Below the pieces are notes generated by a model, which was not told where the DNA came from, ran no database searches, and worked only from the letters and a program-made list of their open reading frames with translations. Positions 49,199 through 60,743 of a DNA stretch of 64,000 bases are shown in pieces (position 1 is the first letter of the stretch; each line of letters begins with the position of its first letter). Source of the stretch: Anas platyrhynchos (lineage: Eukaryota > Chordata > Aves > Anseriformes > Anatidae); NCBI RefSeq assembly GCF_047663525.1, contig NC_092605.1, positions 2,666,001-2,730,000 of the forward strand, given 5' to 3'. The translations under genes were made by a program, and so were the position numbers.

Positions 49199-51995
49199 GT
49201 AAGGGGGTCCCTGTTTCTGTTCTGTAAGTGAAAAACTATACCTGGGGTGTCTTCATGGAGGGGTTCTTTTTTCCTGGTTATTTTAATAGTGTTATGCTAA
49301 AAGTATAACAGCTCTACTTTCCAGCTCTGTTCTCTGACAAACGCTGAGTTTTACATCAAAAAGTTAAAGAGGCTTTTCTGGGTGCTCATGGATTTTGATT
49401 CTTGCCACGGATGCCCTGAGCACCACAGGTTGAGCACCTGGCCGCCCTGCCTCCCTTCCCTCCCCTCCTGCGGTCCTGCGTTGCTACTGAAGGCTTTGAA
49501 AGATGGGAACCCTCAAAGTTCACTTCTCTGGGGAAATTAAAGAGTTGAACTTTGATATGGGACAGGCTTAGCACTCTTTTTCTAGAGTTCAAAGTTGGGG
49601 AAAAAACTTATTTGAAGAACTGTGTTAGAGCAGAATCTGTGCAAGCCCACCCTGTATTTATCAGGTAGTAAATACAAGGCTGTGCAGGGGCCAGCTGCAG
49701 GTTTTTGTTTGCAGACACTCACAAACAGGAGGGCACCGAGAGAGCACGTTCCCCATGTGGGGATTCAGCTTTGGTGCACGGAGAGTCGGCAGCTCCTCGT
49801 GGCAGCACGGGGTGCAGCTCACCTGTATCCCTCCCCAGCCAGCATCGAGGGTTTCCTGCCAGTAATGCCGAGGAGCAGCTTGCTTTTGGGAGTCAGTTAG
49901 GATGTGCTCTGTTCATTTTACATTAGAGGGAAAAAAATCTGAGGAGGTTCCAAGTAGGAAATCCCTGCGATGGTAAGTGAAGGGATGAGGTGCTTGCACG
50001 GGACATGCCTTCCCGGGACTATCTCTGGCATAGCAAGACACAGAACCACAGCAGAAGTTTTTGCCATGCCTAGGAAGTGTGTTCCTGGAGAACAAGAAGT
50101 TTGGGTTCATTTACTGAGCACTCAAAAAGGAAATATTTCCGGAGATACTCAGTTTTACAAGTGATGCTCTTGCTGCTTTAAGGCTTCTCAGCATTGCTGT
50201 TCCCAAAACATCTCTGGTTTCTGTCTTCTGAATCTGAAGCTTTGAATCTCAGATCCTTCAGAAGCATCTCTCCTGCTTACGTTTTGTGTCTTTGGGTATC
50301 TGCTTTAAACTGAAGTTCTTTCTGATGAAGTTCATGCAACATTTGTAGACATCACCATCTGTCTGCTTCTAGCTTCATGTTTCAGCTTCCAAGGGATATT
50401 TGTTTCTTGTTCCAGAAGCAAAAATAAGATTAAAACCAGTAGAAATTTAATTGGATATTTATTTTTTTTAGTTTCACATTTGCTCCCTTTTTGTAACAGC
50501 TTGTCAACATCAGTAGAGAGTCAGCGTAGTTTTTAAAGGACCATTGTATTTTCCTTGTTATCCGAATGCCCCCATGTGGATCTCTGTCTAGTGTCCCAGC
50601 CTCAGCTGAGCTGCTGCTTTCGGTTCACGAGTGAAATCCAGGCTTGGCCAAAAGCAAGTAGCACTTCCTCGAAATCACCTCCCAGTTGCCGTTAGCCTGC
50701 GATGTGGAAGCACGAGAGAAAGCCTGGGGCAGGGCAAACAGCAGGGAAATATCTTTGTGCTAATAATCAGAGGGTAAACAGGGATCCATCGCCCCTGGAG
50801 TATACAAATGTTTAGTCCTTCCAAAAACAAACAATGAGGGGAATGGAGTAGTGGAATCATTTATTAACTCCAGCTGCCCGATCCATGAAACCAGGAAGCG
50901 ATGTCCAAGGGGAACGGAGCACAATGCTTTTGAGGTTGCTTTGATTTTGGTTTCATCCCTTCTAAAGGGCTAAAATACAAAAACGTGTTTTGAGGTTCCC
51001 TGCCCAGCTCTCGTTCTGGGAAGGTCGTGCAGGCAGTCACCACGAAGCTGCTGCTGTTCCTGCACGGGATGTTGGCTGCTGGGCTGTGTGGTTGAAGCTA
51101 GAGCTGGGATAAATATTCCCCAACTCCAGTACTTCCCTGCCCAGTATTTAGGAGGAGATAAAGAAACAGGTTGTATTTTCTTAGCGATACCCTCCTCCAG
51201 CTATATTAGACTTATGAATTTATAACATAGCATTTGAGTAGAAATGAATTATTTTTGAGAGGGGAGAGGTGGGGTAAAAAAAAAATAAATAAATAAAAAA
51301 TAAATCAGCCTCTTGCCAGCGCACTTAAAGGAGATGATGTCAGCATCTCATTTGGGCTATTTCTGGCATCTAAGCAGTGTTTCTGACTTGGCCTCCTGTA
51401 TGTAGCGGGTGTTTCACTGTCTGGTTATGCCATCTAGAGCAGATGGGTGGTGGCTTACCGATGCGTGGCTAAGGCATGGCACAAATTCCCTGCAAGAAAT
51501 GCATGATCAGAGGCTCAGCTGCATATGCAGCATGTGCCAGAACTGCTGCACTCAGCAGCTGGCCTTTGTGCTGTGGTGGCAGATCCAGAATCTTAAGCAT
51601 TTGGAGAAAATGCATTAAAAGCAAACAAAATATATATATATATTCTTCCATTAACCACTCAATCCTTTCACGTTAGCTTTTCTCTGTTAACTTCACATAG
51701 GTGAAGAATCAAACTACAGCCAGTTAAAAGCCTCTTCCTACAAACCTCTTGAGGAAGACACAGGCTGAATCTGGAAATGAGCACGAGGCAGCTGGGGCTG
51801 ACCCCCAGCCCTGTGTTCACGTGTGTGATCCCACACCCTTTCCTTTGAACTTCTCCTTGGTGTCTGAACTGTAACATGTGGAAAAGCTCTGGACCTTTGG
51901 CGTGCTATTGGATTTCTCTAAAGAGGAGCTTACCCAAGTAAATATATTAACTTTCAATGACCTAAATGCTTTTTTGTTTGTTTGTTTCATCCTAG
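49199..51995 (+). other. Probable intron 1 of the ABCA8-type gene
   Basis: This is about 2.8 kb of AT-richer sequence between the putative noncoding exon and the first coding exon. No exon, RNA gene or transposon protein was recognised. An A/T-rich low-complexity patch lies at about 51278-51303 and a short TA run at about 51631-51642. Confidence 0.4.
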
Positions 51996-52003
51996 GTGGG
52001 AAA

Positions 52004-55000
52004 ATGCAGAGAATGTTCAAGAAAGCCTCAAAAATAAGCCAGCAAACCTGGGCTCTTTTATGGAAAAACATTCTGCTGGTGTGGAGGAAGAAAACAGAAA
52101 CTTTCCAGGCAAGTGTCTGTCCTTCCAAAGGGAAGTTAGGATTTCCACTACCAACTGTTTTTGCACTGCATTGTTTTTGTACTAGGTGATACATGAGAAG
52201 CCTCAGCTGGTTATGTGGCTCTCTGGAAAATGTCCACAGTTGCGGTTCTCTCCGTGACACTACAATATTGTAGCATAATAAGGGTTGAGACAAAGCCAGC
52301 TTGTTGCTGTGTGTTGTTGATCCCATCTCTGCGCTGACCAGAAGAACACAATGTCCAACTCGTGATGTCCACCTATTGGCTCCCGTACTAAAAAAACATG
52401 GTTTTTCACTCGGAGCAGTCCTCATACTTTAAAATTACTCCACCTGTGAAATAGCTTGTTTTCAGGAAGAAAGCATTTGTGGCTGGATGAGCCGGACCAT
52501 GCAGGCAGATCAATCCTTGAAGCAGCTCCAACCTCTTCCCACAGCACCCAATTTCCAAACCACTGTGCTGCCACTCACCTTTATTTCTTTCCCATCTCCT
52601 AGGAATGGATTACATGTGCGGTTTTTCTCTTAATAATACAAATATCGTCAATTATGATAGACCACTCTGTGCGGCAAGAAATCCCTTATAAATTCCTTGG
52701 GCGATTAGACGATCCTGTCTTTAATGCAACAGGAGTGACGCTGATGTATACACCTGTAACAAACACCACCAGGCAGATAATGAGCAAAGTGGCTTCAGAC
52801 TCCGTGATGACAGGTAACTAGCTAAAAGGGCTTGGACATCCCAAATCCCAAATCACAAGAGCACACGATGTGGCTGCTGCTTCGTGTCAGTGCATCGCTA
52901 ATCAGAGTTTCTGCTGTGGTGGTGTTTGTTCTCAGGTGTATTAATAGAAGAGGTGGAAAACGAGGAAATCCTGGACACAAGAGAAAATTTCAGTGATGAC
53001 ATTATTGGTGTGGTTTTTAAGGATGACTTCTCCTACCATCTCAGATTTCAGATTTACAGTGTGGTGTCTCCGAATGAAGCCTTTGAACACATCGGTAAGA
53101 AAGATAAATGAAACCAGAGAACTTGATTTTACACTAGAAAATGTATAGATGGATCTCTGTGCTGCCATGCCACTCAGAAGGGCCCAAGGCTGTATGTGCT
53201 AAATGCTTCTAGAAAGATTTTAATTAGACTTTGAGGTTTTGTTCACTTAGGAGGAAACCAGGGAGCCACAGCCTTTGACTCCCCATGTCACATTATTCTG
53301 GGAGAAAAACGGCTGCTCCAGGCTCAGTGGTACTAAATCTTGATTTCTTGACTCTTGGGTCAAATACATTTTCAACACACATATATACATATCTCTGTGT
53401 GTGTACATATATGTATGTACCCATATATATGAAAATATGTAGATAAAATGCTTCATTTTCTTTCTTTCCCACAGATACCTGCAGCAATTATTCATCAAAA
53501 TTCTGCAAGGTCCCTTTGTACTGGTATGAGGGCTTCCTATCGGTGCAGTCCAGCATTGATGCAGCAGTCATAGAAGTAAGTGTGATCATGATAGAAAATA
53601 TTCTTTCTAGAGCTATCCAGAAACTTTACTAGGAAAAAAAAAAAAAAAGTCCCATGACTGTTAACTTCTTAAATATCTAGTGTCATCATTCAAAAGTGAA
53701 AAGAATGATGGATCATTGTGGCAAGTTGCATATTTCTTCTGGGTGCAAGAGATTTCCTGAGTTATGTTGAAAATTAACCTACCCATGGAATAACTGGGCT
53801 GATGCTGATTTAAAGGGTGACAGTCCATTTGTGGAGTTAAAAAGCATGGAACTTTTTTTGTTGCCAAACTCTTTTTTTTTTCTTCTTCTTTTTTCTTTTC
53901 TTTCTTCTTTTTTTTTTTTTTATTATTATTATTTTCAGGACTACAGGAAAATTCAAAGTAAAACGAATGGAAACAATATTGCTGGAATTTTTATCTTTCA
54001 GGTTTTATTTTTATCAGATTGACCCATTTCGAAAAAGAAGTGTGAAATGTTCAGTACGGACCAAACTGTATTTTTCAGTGATAAATTCTTCCGTCATGAA
54101 AAATTAATCAACTCCAAATACAGTATTTACAGAGCAGTAAAGCTCCTGCCCTTTAGCTATACTATAATTGCTTCACTACTTCTGTTATATTTCTGTTCCA
54201 TCTGTTTGGTAGGCAATGCTTGCTCTTATAGCTCAAAGGCAACATTAGTGTTTATTACATGGCAGTACAAAAAGATATTAAATTTTGAGGCTAATTTGCC
54301 CCTATTAAACTTAACATTGCTCTTGAAAAACTGGTAAGTTTAATGCCTACGAAAGGCTATTTTTTCCAAATTTGGCTGTTTAGAAAATAAAGAAAATAAA
54401 ATTAATGGCTCACTTCTGTCCTTCAGATGAAAACCAACCGTTCTGTCTGGGAAGAGATGAAATCAATTAGCGGCGTGCGTCTGCAATCCCCCTCCATCAA
54501 GCCTGTCTACAAGTTGGATTATATTTGGTTCATCATTTACGCCGTGCTGTGTTTCTCCCCATATATGTACTTTCTCTCGGTGAAAGTTATCAGGGAGAAA
54601 AAGAAGCTGAAGGTGCTGATGAAAGCCATGGGTTTGCAAGACCTCGCCTTCTGGTAAGCCCGATGGGAGCAGGCAGGGGAAAGGACAAGTGGGCAGGGGG
54701 CTTCTGTACGTCGTTGAAGCCTTTACTTCAAACCTTTGCTGCTTTTATTGTCAGCTGGAGGAGCTCAGATTCCAAGGACGTTGCTCTGATGCAGGATTTG
54801 GTTGTTTGTTGTTTTGAGCTTTCAAAAAAAAAAAAAAAAATAAGAAGGGGGCAGTGAAAGAGCACTCTTCGTGTAGCAAAGCTCTTGGTGCCCAGGTGTT
54901 GCACACCTCCAGGAACAGGCTGATACATGCAGAGAGCAATGACAATATAAAAGTGAAGAAATTAAAAATTTTGGAGAAAAAACATGAAGCTTGCGGGGGT

Positions 55001-56472
55001 GTAGGGTCTACCAAAACAGGAAGGCTCTACTTCCGAAGCCTTCTGAGCATGGGTATTTCCAGTCGTTCGGAAAGCACCGGGATGAGTAACATTGGCTGCA
55101 GAGCTCAGCAGCAATTTGCTGGTGTTGCTGCATCTGCAGAGGCTTGGGTGGCTGCGAGGCACCTCCTCACTCCCCTCCTTGGTGGTGCAGGGACCACAAA
55201 ACACCTCCTCCTGCAAGGAAGGCTCCTTGGCTCCTTTCTGGTGAGGCAGCTGCAGGTGGAGCCATGGTTGGGAATTACTTTGGGTCCGAATTAAGAAGGG
55301 AGCACCTAGAACTGGCTGTGTTTTGGCAGGTGCTGACACCTACAGAGGCAACAGCAGCTGTGCCTTCCTTTGCAGGTTGTCCTGGAGCCTCCTGTACACC
55401 ATTTATATTTCAATCATGGCCAGTCTGATGACTGCGATCACGATTAACGGAGTCACCCTCGATCGCAACTTTTTGGAAATGTACTTCTTTTATTTCTTTT
55501 ATGGCATAGCATCTGTAAGTCTGCCTTCTTTTTTCTCTTTTTCTTTTTTTTTTTTTTTAATGATGTACAATTTTTATTTTTTTCCATTTCCTAATTAAAG
55601 CATCTAAAACAGAGTACAGAGTACTCCCTGGCTGGGAGAAAGAAACAAAAACCTCTCCATTACTGCACTTTCTTGCTACAGTTTGTAGGCTAATATACCA
55701 CTCCTATTCTTTGATTTGGGGAGATCTAGACTTAAAATCAGAGCAAGGAGTGGTGGTAACATGAGTGGGCATGAGAAAGCTGGTGCTGTGTGGGGCTGAG
55801 GCTTCATCATGGGGAGGAAGAGCTGGGTCTGGTCTGCCCATCCCCATAGACCTGCCCTGAATATCCAAGCTGACTGCTAAATGGAATAATCCTTGTGAGA
55901 AGCTGTGTGCATCTCTAAGTGACAACTGGAACCCAGCTGGGTCTCTTAATGATGCTTGTTGGATTTTTGTGTGTTTCTTTTTTTTTTTTTTTTTTCCTTA
56001 ATCACAAGCAGAAATGCATCCTGCTAACACTTGTTTTTGTCTGCTGCAGATTCACTTCTGTTTCATGCTCAGCTCCTTGCTAAAGCAGCCTAATATTGCC
56101 AGTTTCGTGGGATTTGTCCTTCACTTCATCTTTGGATTACTGGGCTTTATGACAATATTTGAAAAAGTACCCCCATCTTTGGAGTGGATTTTTAACCTCT
56201 TCAGTCCTTTCACCTTTATAGCTGGCATCTCAAAGGTATGCTCAAAACAAAGCCATCAGGGGAGCTCAGCTCACAGCAATCCTGCTGCAGGCTTCTGCCA
56301 GCTGGAGGAGTACCTGCCTTATGTAATTTGCATTGCCATAGATATACAATTGCCCCTCCACCCTAAATATTTAGTACAACCAAAATTTGTCTCTAAAAAG
56401 TGCATGCTAGTTCCTAACAAACATAGTTAGAACCTGAACTGCACAAGGAACTTTGCCAGCTCTGTGTGTATA

Positions 56473-56530
<58 letters not shown>

Positions 56531-57507
56531 TTCCAGCTCTGGAAAATGATTACAGCAGTGATCCCAGGTGGGTGTGAGTTTCTTGTGGAGAACAGTCCAT
56601 GATGACACAGCTGTAGCTTGCATGCAGTGTCTCTGTCTAAAGAGTGTTGCATCTGATTTGTGCTTTTTATTTTTTCCCTCCTAGGTTATAAAATTGGAAA
56701 AATATGAACCAGAATTGCACCCTCTCCTTAACCCATGCATCATACTGGCCCTAGACAGTGTTTTGTATTTGCTGCTGGCCATCTATTTTGATAAGGTTTT
56801 GCCTGGTAAGTAGAAACATAAGGAAAAAAAAGTTAAATTCTTCTATTTTTCTTCTATAACCCCCAGCCCCCTCATGGGGAAGAGGTGCAGGATGGCATTG
56901 CAGCAGCAAAGGCTGTGCCTCGTTGCATGAAGGGCTGCAAATTGGATTTACCACATTGCTTGTGAAGAAAATTTGGGAAGAATCCTGTTTCCCAGCAGCT
57001 GCATGTAGCTACTCAGTTTGGCCTCAAAAGCAGGCTCCAAAAGGAACCTTAAATCCTTTGGCAAGGCACTGAGATCATCTAGGTGTACTCCAACAGCCCT
57101 AACCACTAGGTTTAGAAGGATGTTCTGATTTTTGTATGCATTTTGGGCCGAGGTGACTATTGAGGTCTTTGCTGTGACTGTTGCCTGCCTGCATTGTAGA
57201 TAGGGATGAGTGAGCAGAAACTGCAGAAATCAGCCCTCCCTCCACACCGCCCAAGGGCTCTGTTCTGCAGCTGTAGATGGACAAAGCTGAGCTGCCACAC
57301 AGCAGTTTGGGCCTCCTATTTCACCTTGTTTGCTTCTGATTTAGGCAAGTACGGGGTGCCATACCCTCCTGCCTTCTTCCTGAGGCCGTCGTACTGGCTG
57401 CAACGCGGGAACCAGGGTGCGGGGCTGCGAGCTGGCAGCCACCAGCCTGTCCCCGGCTGTGACACCGAGCCGATGCCACCAGGCTTCGAGGGGAAGGATG
57501 CCATCAG
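52004..57507 (+). CDS. ABCA8-type exons 1-9: first membrane domain
   Basis: Residues 1 to about 471. A basic cytosolic N-terminus ([10 protein letters not shown]) leads to the first helix (about 38-55). A luminal loop follows with N-x-T/S sites (NAT, NTT) and the YTPVTNTT motif. After the loop come helices in exons 5-8, including the [18 protein letters not shown] and [14 protein letters not shown] segments. Exon 9 carries a Gly/Pro-rich stretch (about 440-460) absent from ABCA5 and ends GKDAIR, the usual junction to NBD1. The exon 1 donor is GCAAGT, not GT. Confidence 0.9.
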
Positions 57508-60500
57508 GTAACAGCTCTGCAGGCATGAAAAACATCTGCTGCCTTCTGGGTTTGGCTGGAGGGCATGGCCGGGTTGCCTGGTGAAGGGTGCACTGAGCTG
57601 GTTGAGCAGGACAGATAAAGGGAATGGCTCGTAGATTCCCAAGTGAATTATACCAGGTCATCCCTTCTGATGGAATTACCCTACCCCCTGACGGTGACGA
57701 GAAGGACCAGCCCAGGGAGGAGATTGAGAAATGGTTTTTTTCGCCTAGTTTTCAAAGTTTATTTTGAGGCAGAGGAAGCGTGCCAAAATTGTGGGATTCC
57801 GTAGTAACAGCTTGCTTAACTTTCCTTTAGACTAAACAATATAAAAAAAGTATACAAGAAGAAGGACAAGAAAACTGAAGCTTTAAGAGGTAAGAGAGGT
57901 TTTGCAATTCCTTTAATTTCATTTTTCACTAGATATGAACCCAAGCTGTTTTGAAACATACTGGATGTACTTATTGCATTTTAACAATGCTGGAGGCATA
58001 ATTATGCAATGGTTATTTCTGCCAGGGTAAATTACTGGCAAATTTCTATAAGGTTATCATCTTTGCCTTTTCACTCCAGGAAAATTATTATTTATTACTT
58101 CTGTAATAGCAGAAGCCTCCTTAAAATCCATGTTTTTTTCAGCCAGGAGCCGCTGTGAAAAATCGCCTCTCAGCTCTCCCTCATAATGTGTAAATTGATT
58201 TGGGCAAAAAAAAAACTGGCTTTAGGTCCCTGGCTGGAGCTACATCTGCTGTCATGGGCTGAGCCCTGCTCTCTAAGCATTTGCTCATTTGCCAGCCACA
58301 GGTGTGCAGGTGGTTGGCATCATCATAGCACAGCCCCGAGCAGTTTGTTAAATGCCTTTGTTTAACAAGAATGCCATGTGACAGTGAAAATATCAGTGTG
58401 GTCTCAAAGGTTTACATAGGGTGAAAAAAATATCCAAAATGAGCCTTTTTTTAAGGAATGAGGATAGCAAACTCTGTATCTCCTGCTTTAAAATAATTCC
58501 TGAACACTCATATCTCGGAAAGGCTATGGCTCTTCTTTTTGTGGAGGCTCTCTTTTGAGTCATGCCAAAAGAAAAGGCTATGAACCTTGTAGAAAATAAA
58601 ATCAATGTTTTGTGTTTAAATATTAACACGCAACACACATTTTCAGATCTGTGTCAAAAGATAAAATGTTCCTCCAGCAGACTTGGCAACAAGCTACATG
58701 CACAAGTCTGCTGGCCTCACAAACTTCCATCCTAATATTGCCATATTTCTCTTCTAGGTTTGTCCTTAAGCATTTATGAAGGCCAAATCACTGCATTACT
58801 TGGGCACAGTGGATCTGGAAAAACGGCTCTCTTAAACCTGCTCAGTGGATTTGCCAAGCCTTCAGCAGGTAAGACCTGAATGCAGAAGAGGAGAAGCTGT
58901 CTGGTTTGCAAGCTGAAGGGGGTAAAGAAGCAAAAAGCCAAGTTTTATCTCGGTCGCTCAGTCTGGCTCATTGTCAGTGCTCCTTCAGCATCAGCTTCAG
59001 CACTAGCACATCCCTCGTGTGTGCAAACATATGCAGATGGTTATGTCTCCATCTGGAGGGCCTGATGTTTTCCATGAGCTGCTAATCAATAGGAAATATA
59101 ATTCAGTTCTTAAGGGAGAGACTTGAAGTATTTTGGAAAAGCATTACTTTTCGAGAGAAACACCCTCAATGCTGGAATTAATAACAAAGGTGTGAACACG
59201 GTGTGCTTTCCCCTTACAACTGGGGAGGATTGTGCAGTATGAAATCTGTTTCATTTATTCCCGTGTGCAGGTTCTGCAACGATATACAACTACAAGGTAT
59301 CTGAAGTGCAGGATATGGAAGGAATTCAGGCAATGGTTGGGATTTGCCCGCAATGTAATTTGCATTTTGAAACCTTAACGGTGAAGGAAAACTTGAGACT
59401 TTTTGCTCACATCAAAGGGATTCAGTGGAAGGAAACAGAGCAAGAGGTTGGTATGTGCTTCTTGGTCGCTGACCTCTGTCCTACAGCATTTGGACAGTTT
59501 GGTGAGCTATATTTTAGATTATCACCAGTATCTTGTTCTACAGAAATGAGAGTATCACTGATTTAGGGGAGTATTTTTTTTAATTTCTTATCTTTATGTG
59601 ATGAGAGTCAGAATTCAGGTTTACAGAACTTACCTCACAGCAAATCCACTTAAAGCAGGGAAGTTTTAAATCCTGAAGTCGTACCCTTCTGTATTGTGTG
59701 TAGACATGCATGAATCTAAATATGACCGGTGTTGCATTTTTTATTTTCATTCGTTCTCAAGGTACAGAAAGTCTTGGTGCAGTTGGACCTCACTGGCCTT
59801 CAGGACATCCACGCTGATGCTCTGAGTGGGAGACAAAAAAGAAAACTGTCTCTTGCAATTGCAATTTTAGGGAATCCCCAGGTAAGCACCGGTCATACTT
59901 GCACACACGCAATGGGTATTGTTTTAGCACATAGCTTTGCATTTTGGTTCAGACGACAGACATTTGTACTTTGCCCTTGGCACTCAGAGAGCCTGCTGAC
60001 CTAGTGACTCACTTGGCTGCCAGAAGGATCAAGGAATTTAGGTCAATGAGAACCTTGTAAATGAAAAAGATATTAACAATGAAATAGAAAAAAAGAGCAA
60101 TAAGAATGGCTGCCATTGAGGATGCATTTTATCCTTTGAGTGATACCACAAAAAGCACGAAACAAGGAGAAGTGGCAATGGAAATGGCAATTTGGACACA
60201 TGGCAGCCTGATCTCACTCCTCTTTGCAGGTGTTGCTTTTGGACGAGCCGACGGCCGGGTTGGACCCGTGCTCCCGGCACCACGTGTGGAGCCTCCTGAA
60301 GGAGCGGCAGCCCGGCCGTGTCATCCTCTTCACCACACAGTCCATGGATGAGGCCGACACACACGCTGGTGAGCCCAGGCATCCACCCTGAGAGCAGCTG
60401 CGGTGTAGGACTAGGGGGTCCCCACCAGCCCCCCGTGGGGTCTGGGCTTGCTGGGTGCATCGTGTCTGAGAGCGAGGTTTGCTTCAGCAACCCATCCTGT

Positions 60501-60697
60501 GCCCAGCTCCTTTAAATCAGGGCTTACCACGAGCTGCACGCACAGCAATTGGGGATGTTGTTCCAATTAATATCTTTCCTATGTCTTTATTTATCTTGGG
60601 CTGCCTGGGGAATTTTCTATAAGCCAGTAAGAATAAGTAAGTAAAAGACTAATCTTGGTGCTTAGGTGAAAGACAGCACTTTGGGTGTTTTGTTTTT

Positions 60698-60743
<46 letters not shown>

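Noticed and set aside
51878-52189. 103-codon plus frame starting at 51878 as the start of the ABCA8-type protein
   Set aside because: Its first part reads through the intron before the acceptor at 51995, and its end reads through the GC donor. The family N-terminus begins at the ATG at 52004.
57061-57110. Possible CR1-like fragment (ATCATCTAGG...CCAACAGCCC)
   Set aside because: Only a few words resemble bird CR1 sequence, and the terminal CR1 octamer repeat is missing. Repeat masking would be needed to claim it.
60702-60742. Poly-A tail of a processed retrocopy or SINE
   Set aside because: No element body or gene-like sequence precedes the A-run and I could not find a convincing flanking duplication.
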